In this document: piece by piece, positions 30,606 through 41,110 of the stretch | Layout: each line of letters opens with the position of its first letter | Position numbering within the stretch: position 1 is the first letter of the stretch | Assembly: GCA_016490735.1 (NCBI GenBank) | Contig: JAEMWC010001017.1 | Coordinates: forward strand, 95,001-159,000 | Length of the DNA: 64,000 nt | From: Pachyseris speciosa | Taxonomy: Eukaryota > Cnidaria > Anthozoa > Scleractinia > Pachyseridae | Direction: 5' to 3' | The notes under the pieces: model-generated | The model's database searches: none | What the model saw: the letters and a program-made list of their open reading frames with translations, nothing else | Told to the model about the DNA's origin: nothing | Program-made: the position numbers and the translations under genes

Positions 30606-31904
30606 GAATTCTACGCGACGTGCGATACTGAAACCACTGACTAGTCACGACACAAACGACAGTCGATTGAAAACTTTATCGACGCCATTAAGACAGCACG
30701 AGTACCTGACGACTACAAACTAGAGTCTTTTGATGGGAAATCACTCTTCACCAGTATTCCACTCCAACTGGCTCTAGAATGCACTGAGACTGCCATCAAG
30801 AACTCCACGTTACAACTGCCACTACCAACAGACGACTTAATGGACTTACTGAACCTTTGCCTTACGTCTACCTACTTTCAGTACAACAGCAAACACTACA
30901 AACAATTGCACGGGACAGCTATGGGCTCACCAGTTTCCGTTGTTGTAGCAGAGATCGTCATGCAAAACATCGAGGAACAAGCCCTTGCGACTTACGAACG
31001 AACGCTACCGCTCTGGCTACGTTACGTCGACGACACTTTCACAGCTGTACACAAAAACGAAATCGACAATTTTCACGAACACCTCAACAGACAGAACGCC
31101 CACATACAGTTTACCAAGGAGATCGAGGAAAATGGTAAGATTCCTTTTCTAGACTGCCTTATTAGCCGTGACAACAACAGACTACAGACGACAGTTTACA
31201 GAAAACCTACACACACTGACAGACTACTTGACGAATCATCTTACAACCCTACTTCACACAAAGCAACGACAATACGGACCTTAACGAGACGAGCCCAACT
31301 AGTTTGCGACTCGAGCGACAGTTTAGCAGACAAACGCAAATACTTAGACAACGTTTTCAGTAAGAGCAACTACAACCGCGACTTTGTTAGACGCAACACT
31401 TACGGGACAGTACCGAACGCTACGAACGCTAAACCGACACCAGTCACAACAGCGACTATACCATACATCAAAGGAATTTCTGAAAACATTGCACGGATAC
31501 TACAACCTTACAATATCCGTGTCGTTCACAGACCCATCACAACTTTACGACAATTATTGACGAACGTTAAAGACAAAGACGAACCAAAGGACAGACAGGG
31601 AGCAGTTTACAAGATCGAATGCTGCGACTGTCAGGCCACTGATATCGGTGAGATTGGCAAAAATTTGAACGTAAGACTGACTGAACACAAACGAGCGACG
31701 AGAAATGGAGACATCAACAATAACATTGCTGAGCACCATTTACTGACAAACCACACAATCGACTGGGACTCTGCTAAATGCATTACCTACTGGACTAACT
31801 ACCACCAACGGATCGCACTGGAGAGTTGGATTACTAACTTAGAACAGACACCACTGAACCGTTGCCAACAGCTTCCCGCACCTTACAAACGACTTAATTA
31901 TTGA
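30606..31904 (+). pseudogene. Penelope RT gene, 3' part with GIY-YIG endonuclease
   Basis: From ~30645 the frame is open to 31904. It holds the later RT blocks: FTSIPLQLA, the LHGTAMGSPVS motif (~residue 25 of the part starting at 30840), catalytic YVDD (~61-64) and IPFLDC. The C-terminal ~110 residues are a GIY-YIG-type nuclease: GAVYKIEC and a degenerate second motif (TDIGEIG, where YIGETG is usual), then the RLTEHKRA helix. The aspartate in place of the YIG tyrosine would probably cripple cleavage. A small frameshift around 30640 and the upstream insertion prove the gene is dead. Confidence 0.85.
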
Positions 31905-32128
31905 CGATATCAACAACAGACAAACAATAGACACACCGACTAATTTCACTAACAATACACCTACGAACATTTGACTAACAATAGACGGATTGAAACGCAC
32001 TAATCACGGTTTACAGTCTTCACAGCCAATAACATCACGGCTTAACTGACATACAACCAATAACATCACAACTTCGTTGACCAATCACATCAACGACCAG
32101 AGTACTTATACCATCTCCTGACGTTACT

Positions 32129-32276
32129 CCAATCACTTGACTCTGATAATGACTTCCGTTCAGGTTGTCGAAACGTCAGTCAATGTCACCAAAAACAGTC
32201 CTTCTCAGGACTACACTAACCCAGACGATCGTGCTTCACTTAGTTATGATAGACTCCTGGGCTCAAACCATTTACG
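32129..32276 (+). repeat. Penelope terminal repeat, right copy
   Basis: Direct repeat of 28788-28926. It includes the hammerhead-like motif at 32137-32183. Confidence 0.75.
32137..32183 (+). ncRNA. Hammerhead-ribozyme-like motif in Penelope terminal repeat
   Basis: Stem I TTGACT (32137-32142) pairs with AGTCAA (32178-32183). Between them are a degenerate core CTGATAA, a stem II with GAC/GTC pairing, and GAAACGTC, whose ACGT is self-complementary and could form an intermolecular stem III. Penelope-like elements are known to carry such minimal hammerheads in their terminal repeats. The G-to-A change in the core and one extra base before stem II make activity doubtful. Confidence 0.5.
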
Positions 32277-32280
32277 AAAA

Positions 32281-33005
32281 TAGAGATTGCCATTCGCGGT
32301 AGTACTAGTTTTCATTATTAGCGGTCTGTCAAAACGGGATGCACTTACCGCATTACAACACTGTTTCGAAAAACTTTCTTCACCAATTCCTCGGTTTATC
32401 AATAGGGAGATCTAAATTTAGGCTCATTGTGAGCCTACAGTCCCCATCAAAGGGAAGACAAAGAATACTTGTTACTTGCCTTGCAATTAGACGTGAAATT
32501 GACGTGACCTCTGACATGAGAAGTTTGGTGCGTGAATTGACCAAATCTCTTGAAATTCGCCCTGCTGACGGCAAAGTTAGCCTTCGAATTAGCGGCATCG
32601 ATTTAGGCGAAGTCTATCAGCGTTCTCAACCGAACGTTCGTCATTGCTAAGAATAATCGCAGCTACTAATTGCGGAATTTTATTTGTGCAAATTATCGCC
32701 CGATTTTGAGATATTCTGACACCGGAAACCAGTCATCATGACACTTTCAGACTATCAAATCACTAGCATAAGATTGGTAAAGTTACGAGGGCGGAAACTA
32801 GTCCAAAAAATGTTCAAATTTACGCTTTTTGCAGACAAAGTCCCAGCCATGCCGTGTGTTTTGATATCAACTTCTTGAAGTCCCGGATGTTTACTGTTTG
32901 TGTCAGCGAGGAGATGTTGACCAGTTTCTTTCCACGAAATTTACACAATGATGACGACTGCAAGATTTTCCTAAGCCTTATACTCACACGCAGCCAGTCG
33001 ACACC
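32281..33005. other. Intergenic DNA between Penelope end and second ribozyme motif
   Basis: One 103-codon frame (32339-32650) has no recognisable domain. The rest is unremarkable, except that ~32930-32980 resembles 28490-28530. Confidence 0.4.
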
Positions 33006-33050
33006 ATCGCCTGATGAAGACCAGCAGTATAACGGTCGAAACGTCGCGAT
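33006..33050 (+). ncRNA. Second hammerhead-ribozyme-like motif
   Basis: Stem I ATCGC (33006-33010) pairs with GCGAT (33046-33050). An intact core CTGATGA (33011-33017) is followed by one extra A, stem II GACC (33019-33022)/GGTC (33034-33037), then GAAACGTC with the palindromic ACGT. The layout is the same as at 32137 but with different stem sequences, so the pairing is supported by covariation between the two. Probably a solo Penelope terminal-repeat remnant. Confidence 0.55.
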
Positions 33051-33729
33051 CCACATCTTTGTGACTCAATCGTGAGACAAAAGATTAACTCAGCTATCAT
33101 ATATGCAAGTTTCTTAATTTTTTTTATATCTATTACCGTGCTTTGTTCTGTTATAAGGCACGCAAGGAAGTGACGAGAGCAAGAAAGAAGTGTGTTTCAG
33201 TTTTGTTTGATTTCTTGTATTTTGCTAGGCACGTCCACATTAGCCTTTGGCTCCCTTATATCAACCTGCATTAACAAATAAAACCGTATGTATGTACTCC
33301 GGAGTTATGTTGACGGGGATTTTCGAACGAGTTTTTGGTTCGAAATTCACTAATTCGGGATTCTTTGTGGTGAGAAAATTCTGACTAGGGCTGTTTGGGT
33401 AATTTAATTTTATCTGGGATTATTCTGCATATGCCTACAATGGGCGCGTTTCGTGGGAAAAAAAATGCCATGAAACGTTGAACTACAGAGAAACAGTAGA
33501 CGCACAGTTATTGCTTTAATTAAAAAGCACTTGTTTTAATATTCATCGACTGGCTCCCATTACATGGCTTCCCTTCCTAGGAATCCGATTACATCTTATG
33601 CGTTAACCAGGTACACAATAGTACCGGAAAAAAAATCATTGAATACTTATGCTGCGGTAACAAATTTTCCGATGAAAAACTAGAGTATTTTTGTTTTTAA
33701 AGCGATGCCATAATATCATGAAACTGCCC
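33051..33729. other. Intergenic DNA, no gene seen
   Basis: AT-rich sequence with homopolymer runs. No coding or RNA features recognised. Confidence 0.45.
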
Positions 33730-34141
33730 TTAAAGGGACCCTCCATTTTACAAAAACTTCACGCTAAATTGTTGGAAATACTTACTAGCTTCCAAATTTT
33801 GTTTTGAAATGTGGATATAACATTTAAGTGTACAAAAAAAAAACGATACCATTATCGCCTATTTTCGCTTTCAACTTTCCCTGGCGCGACCATTTTGGAT
33901 TTAATGACGTGTAATGGTTGCAGCTATTGTCATGAAGCAAATGAAGCAGAAAATCCTTTGTGTTAAACAATAGGGCAAGCATCACACGTCATCATATCCA
34001 AAATGGCCGCGCCCGGGAAATTTGAAAGCGAAAAAAGGGGATGGTGATATCCATTTTTGTACACTTCAATGTTATATCCACATTTAAAATCAAAATTTGA
34101 AATCTGGTAATTATTGCCAACGATTTAGGGGTTCTCTTTAA
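33730..34141. mobile_element. Foldback MITE flanked by TTAA
   Basis: Long imperfect inverted arms cover nearly the whole 410 bp: 33734-33905 (agggaccctcc...gtggatataacattt...) mirrors 33985-34137. TTAA stands at both outer edges (33730-33733 and 34138-34141), the duplication expected for piggyBac-type elements. No coding capacity. An Alu-like or gene-regulatory role is not suggested by the sequence. Confidence 0.7.
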
Positions 34142-37100
34142 ATGCACATGAATTGAAAATAAACTACCATTTTTTTTTTTTCGTTTTTACATAGCTTGTA
34201 ATCCCCATATTTCAGTTTCAGTCGTTTGCACCCTTTTCGTGACAAGGATTCGCTGTTTGTAGAGGCTCCAAAACTGATTCCCGCCGTGGTCTGAAAATTG
34301 AGACATTTTGCACGCGGCCAAAAGGTCTCTGTGACGTCACTCGTGTGTATGTTCCCTGCGTGAAACATGGCTGAAAAGGCGAAAAAGCTGAAACCTGGAA
34401 AGTTTTGCGAAGCTGGCGGCTGTGGTAATGAATAATCATGGTAGTTTTCACGTATTATTATTTCACGGAACTTACAAAAACAGAGTGACGCACTCTACTT
34501 AGTACACACGAATGACGTCGAGACTATTCACCAGGCGTGCTTTTCTCAAAACTTCGGAAAACGTTTTGGGCCCGAGAAGTATTTGTTAAGTCGATTTCCT
34601 GAAGCTTGGAACTAGCTTTAAAAAAAAAAACCAAGATGTATTCTCAATTTTAGAGCGTGCTTTCTTAAAAGATTATTAAAAGTTTTAAAACTCGAATTGC
34701 TGGTAATAAACCAGGTGTAATGAGCCTAATGCGCGTAAAATGTGTTTTGGCGCGGCAACGTTTTGGGGAGTTTCGAGAAACGCGCGCTAGACCCCAGGTC
34801 CTTGTCTAGAATTTTAATGAGGAAGGCCCAACTTTCGCCGCATTTTAAAATAACTTTCTTACATACACTTATTATTTTCCCCTTCAAAATGTTTCTTACT
34901 GAACACCAATTTTCAAATTGGAGCAAAAAGCAAACTGATTTTGGAATTTTGATTGGTGTGCACTCTGACTTTGTTATTGCCTGCGACTCCTTTTTCCTGG
35001 CAGATTTTCTTGTAGATGGCTCAAGCTCTCGTGTAGCTTTTCAACCTCTGTCCTCCCTGAAAAAAAAAGTTTGCAAATAATGTTATTTAAAATTTTTTCG
35101 TTATAAGGAAAGCAAGTAAACAATACCTACTGATAAAAGTTAACGGTATTCTTGTGTTCTCAGGCAAAACTCTCTGTTTGTACTATTATTGTTCACGCAG
35201 TGGGATTGATAGAAGAACTTGGATAAAACATGTTTAAAGTTATACCTCTCTTTCTTCTTGACAGTGTTGTTTGTCCGTCTAGTCTTTTGTCTGCAAGACA
35301 TAAAATAATACCTCTTGAAGTAAATGCTAGCCAATATAAATTTAGCAACATGCCAGAAAGTTACCCCCCCCCCCTTCCTCCCCTAGACACATGTTGACCT
35401 GTCCCGATTGTGCTCGAAAAAATGGTGAAAATTTGCCTCCTTGGAATATCAAAGAGTTGCTAAAAATTGCAAAAAATCCGAAACAGTTGCTACCTAAATT
35501 TCTCGTTGTTATTTGTCATACAAACGTTAATTAAAAGCTTTATCTTACGTGCTCCTCAATAATTGCTAACATCGTTCAAGAAAAAATTAGCATGAAAAAT
35601 ATCTTTCAAGGATTGCTGGCAAAAGACTGATATGGGTAAACTTCAAGGTAAAATCTATGGACGCTCTCAAGTCACTTGTCACATGTCTCACTTTCTGATC
35701 TTGTATACACAGCCTGTTCAAAAGGGCAGAACTCAATCGGCTCCTTATGGTCCGGAATCTGTTTGTAACACACTATGCAAACCATATGTCACGACAAATT
35801 AAAAGTGAATAATTAACTTTATTATATCTCTCACTTAGTACGCGCGCTTTGATTGGTCAATTTTGCGGGCCGTATTCTACAGTACAGCCCGCTGTCCGGC
35901 CCGCTAAATTGAAAGTTCAGTGCAACATTTTCTCGCCAACATGTCTCGTCAAGAAAATTTTGATACTTACTTAAAAGAGTTGCGAACAAACAGAAAAAAA
36001 GCAGCAGACATCTGAAGAAAGTGTGCCAAACTTTCAAATTGAATTCCTTAAGCTTTTTGAAGATTACGGGTTGCTTGACTACAACTAGTTTTCTTTCCCA
36101 CGCGTCGGATTAACCTCAGAGATATAAACCTATATTACCAACCTCGTTTTCTCGATCCTTGTTGTAAGTTACGGATCCTCGTTTTTCACATTAATTTATG
36201 GCCCGCGCGCTTCGCGCGAAAAACTCGGTCCGTAACTTACAGTACGGACCTCGAACTTGGTTAGTAAGAGGTATTTATCATATGACCCGTACGGCCCCGC
36301 GCGAGGTTTCGTTGTGAAACTATGAAAGCAAAAGATGAAGCAGGGCCGGAAAAAGCAGCCTACGGCGGCGCGATCGATACGAATTTAGAGGATTTCGTCG
36401 CATCTAACCATGTAAATTGATTTTACAACCAGAAAACAAATACAAACAACATATTAAATCAATTTTCTGTGCAAATTTGTGCGATTTTTTGTAACAAACT
36501 TCATCTTCTGCGTGCTCATGAACAGTCTAAAGAGGCTGCGCTCGGTCCTTACGCCATGACCCCGAGCCAAATATTTTCCCGTCCGGCCCGACCTAACTCA
36601 GTCAATAAGTACATAGAAAGAGGCTAATTTTGTTCGGAAAATCGCCGTCCATTTCCATTCTTGACAAGTACATAATAAAGCAAAGACGAGTTAGACGGCC
36701 TTTTTTCATAAACCTGTGCGTTTAGCTGATTATTTGTTATGATATTAAATAAGGATCGCAATAGGACCCAATAGGCCTGCAAAACGTTATCAAGTGAAAG
36801 GTTATTTGTTCAAAAAGTTCAATAAATTCGCATTAGTTGCCGTTTTCTATCAAATTGTTTACATTTTCGTGTTTGATATGCGCTTTAAACCTATGTTTTG
36901 CTCAAAAGTTGTTTAGTAAGTAAACCTTGCTAGACGGGTTGCTAAAGCCACAAAAAATTGCTCAAAAGTTACTGAGCACAACTCTGGACAGGTCTACCCG
37001 TAGAAACCGGGTTTAATCAAATATAATGAGCGATGTTTGTTCAGTAGATCACATTCCAGTCGCAGTTATGGAACATAATAATCACCCGTATAAAACTCAG

Positions 37101-37250
37101 AGTTCAGAGGCTGGTGCGTAACTCTTTAACGTAAATAAATGTCATTACCCCACGATATTCCCAAACCACGACATAAAGTAAATTGAAAGGTGTTTTGCTT
37201 ATAGAGATTTCTTGATATTAAGTATATCAAGGCTCGTTCAAAGGTATAGC
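34142..37250. other. Intergenic DNA, no confident gene
   Basis: Short frames only. Notable bits are a C-run at 35365-35375, a CpG-rich patch with gcgcgcttcgcgcg at 36210-36225, and a paired gtaagttacgg/ccgtaacttac near 36160-36240 that could fold. I recognise no gene. Confidence 0.4.
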
Positions 37251-37252
37251 GA

Positions 37253-37594
37253 TCAATACATATTAGCAGGTTTTTCATGATTACGTTCTTCTTTGTCGTC
37301 CTCTCCGTTGTTGCTTCTGTTTCCGACGATAATCTCATTCATTCGTTTGTTTGACCTTCCGTACTTTTCGTTTTCGCTGACTCCCTCGTTCTGGCTCTCT
37401 TCGCTCTCGCTATCGTCTTCACTCTCGCCCTTTCCCTCTTCGCTATCTCCTTCGGTGTCGCTATCTTCTTCCTTCTCGCTGTCGGCTTCCTTTTCGCCTT
37501 CTCCTTCATCATCGCTGCCCGGCACTACTACGACGTTCTTTTGTTTGCTGTCGTCTTCCCCATTGCCATTCTCCTTTCTCCTTGCTGGTCGAAT
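37253..37594 (-). CDS. Possible host exon, acidic low-complexity
   Basis: On the minus strand the frame is open from a possible splice acceptor (AG at ~37595) to a stop at 37253, about 113 codons. It begins basic (RPARRKENG), then has a long acidic Glu/Asp/Ser tract (EGEKEADSEKEEDSDTEGDS) and ends in an Asn/Glu-rich tail. Such tracts occur in nuclear chaperones and chromatin proteins. No domain is present, and a purine-rich repeat could produce the same frame by chance. Confidence 0.3.
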   Translation of the reverse strand: MRPARRKENGNGEDDSKQKNVVVVPGSDDEGEGEKEADSEKEEDSDTEGDSEEGKGESEDDSESEESQNEGVSENEKYGRSNKRMNEIIVGNRSNNGEDDKEERNHEKPANMY

Positions 37595-37599
37595 GGCTA

Positions 37600-40500
37600 T
37601 GAGGAGTTAAAATTAAAATACGATAAAATAGAAATAAATCTTCTTGTTTGATGAACATTACTCAGGAGTGCTCAGTGGAGCCAATATACCAAATAGCCGC
37701 TCCTCATGCAGCATGATGCTGGCTGGGAAGTATCATATCCGTAAGAAATAACTTGCTGGGAATTAGTTATGAATGTTTGCTTACTGGCAATTTTATTGCT
37801 AGGACTATTGTTGGCTGGAAAACGGCACACCACGCCCACTTCCTGGCTCACAGTGACACTTTGAGAGGAAAATTGCTGGGACAGAAAATTCTAGGCTGTG
37901 TTTTGTTTGTATTGTTAACGCATGGGTCACCCTGCCTTGTCAACGTCGATCATTTGTAGGGCGGGAATGCAATAAACGCAAAAACGCGTCTGTTGATGCG
38001 ATTCATTCAGCATGACATCTGTTTCTAACTCTTCCGCGCCCCTTTTACGTCAATATCAATTATAGTAAAACAAGGGTCTCGTTTTTCATGTACCACGCAA
38101 TGTGTCCATTATAGAGCTTCAAAGAGCTTGGAAAATCATCGGGATCGGTACCTGTATTTTGCTCTAAAACGGTAAGTTTCGCTTATGCGCTAAGTGGGAT
38201 AGTACCAGTGTCAGAAATGTATTTCATCATTTACAGTTACAATGGCACGATAAGGTTCTTTCACAGAAACATCCACTGATCCAAAGTAATAGTTTATGAT
38301 AGATCACGCGCAAACTTAGCAGTCGAATTTTCACATATTTCAGCTATCGAGCAGAAAAAGATGTTTGTTTGTGCTATGTAAGCAGTGTAAGTGGCGGGAT
38401 GGAAGTTGTATCGAATCACTATACCGCAGCTAACTGTCGTTGGAAATTTCTTAAGTGGGTTATTACATGCTGATCATCTTCACTAAAAGCACATATTGTT
38501 GTTTCATTTATCTCAAATCAACAACGTTGTCGCGCCTCTGGTTGAGTTACTAATACCCAGTGAGTGGGAAAAGAGGACAGTCAACGGACAACCCAGGGTA
38601 AGAATAGATTATTTAAAAATGGTTAAAATATGCTTACATGGCGGTTATTCAATGCGAGCCACCAACCCAAGCAAGCGAGCCTTGAGGCCGTCATTTAAAA
38701 ATTGATTGGAGAGATCCAAGATTTTGTTTTACACATGAAAGCTTTGGACAATGGTGTCACTTAAGCGAAAATGGAAATCGCAAGTCTGTGAATTACAATC
38801 CCTTACAATGTTAGTGAATTACTCATGGTTGAAAATCTTATATTGCTTCAATTTTTTAACATTGAACTAAATATTCTCCAAGTGACTTTAGTAGCGCTTA
38901 TATAGATATCGTTTCCAAACAAGTTTAAGTAAGAGAGCCCATCAGTACTGTGCCTTTCATTAACATGCGAACTACGAACATGGCATTTCGTTTAAAACAC
39001 TAAAAGGATCGAAATCTTCCAATCAAAACTCAGCAACGTGAACTGTTGAACAAACAGCGCAAGAGTTGTTCCAGCAGAGAGGGTTTCATCAGTGCAAAGG
39101 GCATTTTCAGTGGTGCAATGTCGAACTCCATAGTTCTTGTGTTCTTAAAAGGCTCGGGAAAATTTGAATGGTGAAATTATGAGTGTATTGACTAGCAAAA
39201 AATTAAAAACAAAAAAAACAAAACAAAACAATGCATGAAAGAGCTCTCGTTCCTGGTGCTAGCTCGCTGCCTTGTTCATGACACGAGTCATGTCAGCAAC
39301 CTAGCAAATATTTTACTTGAAGCTCAAGCAAACCTTTCTCTCCGGTCTCATCCCGGTGAGACATCAGTTTCCCCTGTCTTATACATGTACATCGGCAGTG
39401 GCCGTTGAGATTGCTTTATTACATTTTGAAAATTTGGCCAGACATTTTTCGTTTTCGCAAATTACAGATTATGAGTCCATTTCGCAAATGCACGTTTAAA
39501 AAAATTACAAAGATTGCTTCATTTCGTTTCTCACGTTCATTGCATTGTTGTTGGTTTCCATCTCCTTGAAAAACCAGCCCTCCCAAATTCCAATTCGATC
39601 AGGATACAATGGACGAGAATAGCGGCTGTATGGTTTTTTACTGCAGTAAACCGGATTTAATAGTGTGAAAGCTCGTGTGGGTATACAGTCTGATTTGTCG
39701 ATCAAATTGGAGAAATGTGGCTGACAATCATATCTGGGATGACAAGCGGAACTTAGCAAGTTATCTCATTATTTAACACGCCGGAACACAGTTGTAGCTC
39801 AGAACAGTAATTCATTCTTCACAGCACCATAGCTATACATTCGTTGTGTTTTTATGAGCGCTTTTTTTGGTCGCTAAGCGAGTGATAACCGGAATTTTGT
39901 GAAAATAGTTCTTCATTCGAGTAAAATGAACGAGTCGGCATACTACAATAGAATTCGGCTATCTTTATAATTTTAATTAATTTCCACCAATAAGAAGTCA
40001 CTTGCGGTCATTTTTGTCACTGTTTTTTTAAGCTGCCAAAATTGGAGGAGCACACTCACGTACCATTAAATTTTGTGCTTCTTGGGAAATTTTCCGAGCG
40101 GCAAATGATTATCTATCCAAGAGAGGCATTTCTCAGAAGCTTCTTTGAACAATGACCAAAATTAAAACAGTCAACTGGTTTAGGACTCCCTTCGTCGGCC
40201 CTCAATCAGTTAATGTTGCATGTAGTATATTCATCTTTCGCACTTGTGAGAACACCTCTACCAGCAACGTGAAAACACTGACGGCCACGATAAATCCTTG
40301 TTTCCGGTTAGCATTCACTCAACATTCATTGCTTCTGTTCGGCTAGGAAGTTTTAAAAATGCTTTCACTTAGGTTAGACAATCCTGAAGAAGAATGTTTT
40401 CAACATTTTGAGAGAAGCGCACTTGGAAGAGAAAACTTAGATCTTTATGAGGGTTGCAAAATCGCGGTTTGATAAAGAAACGGAAAGGTGAAATTTACAA

Positions 40501-40745
40501 CAACCTTTATTGATTGATTGATTTATTCATTTGAACGGTCGTCCCCCAATGTGGCACCTAGAACTCTGCAACGAATATAAATGAAATTTTTATCCAACTA
40601 TCATATATACATTTTAATTTGTTTAAAGGCTTCAACCGACAAAAAGAAAAAAGACAAACAAACAAATTTTTTACAGGGCGTAGTTATAACATAGACCAGA
40701 TCTTATCTCCCCGCGTGCCTCAAAGGATCCGAAAAACTGAGACAA
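37600..40745. other. Intergenic DNA, no gene seen
   Basis: No reading frame with family resemblance. AT-rich with A-runs near 39200. May include introns of neighbouring host genes. Confidence 0.4.
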
Positions 40746-40748
40746 AAT

Positions 40749-41110
40749 TTGATTGGCCTGGACAATGACGTTTACGCATTGTCATTTCTCCGACAAAACA
40801 ATGTAGCTTTTTCTTCCCGCGCGACAAAAGATATGAATATGACTGAGAAAGGTGTACAAGTGAAAATCACCGAGAAAGCGGACGCCGTACCCGGAGAACG
40901 CATACGAGCTGTTGGCATGTGTTTTTACAAGCCTGTCATGGACCTCATCCCTGGGAACAGTTACAGATTAAGTCGAAATCCCGTAAATCCACGAGATACT
41001 TCATGCATCGAAGTCAAAGACCGGACGCGCGTTAGAGCTACCTTGAACAGAGACGTAGCCCGACTACTTTCCCACTACTTGGACACAAATACAGCCGAGG
41101 AGCCGACTTG
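40749..41110 (+). CDS. HIRAN-like domain exon of a host gene
   Basis: The frame from 40749 (inner ATG at ~40833) reads IRAVGMCFYKPVMDLIPGNSYRLSRNPVNPRDTSCIEVKD and RDVARLLSHYLD. This fits the HIRAN pattern: VxGxxF, then a P-G-x-x-Y/L-x-L-x-R-x-P-x-N-P-x-D core, then an A/I-V strand and a terminal A-x-x-L helix. HIRAN domains bind DNA ends in helicases and nucleases. After 41110 the sequence is g|gttagt, a plausible splice donor, and similarity ends there, so this is probably one exon. The frame itself continues to 41198 by chance. Confidence 0.5.

Larger units (their letters stand above)
28760..32280 (+). mobile_element. Penelope-like retroelement, interrupted
   Basis: RT/GIY-YIG coding sequence lies between two direct repeats (28788-28926 and 32129-32276), with an inverted fragment at the 5' side. 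The domain order RT then GIY-YIG is the signature of endonuclease-bearing Penelope-like elements. About 620 bp of unrelated DNA splits the RT gene. Confidence 0.85.

Noticed and set aside
34368..34430. Second THAP-like protein start (KLKPGKFCEAGGCGN)
   Set aside because: A stop follows within about 25 codons and no other THAP residues are found downstream.
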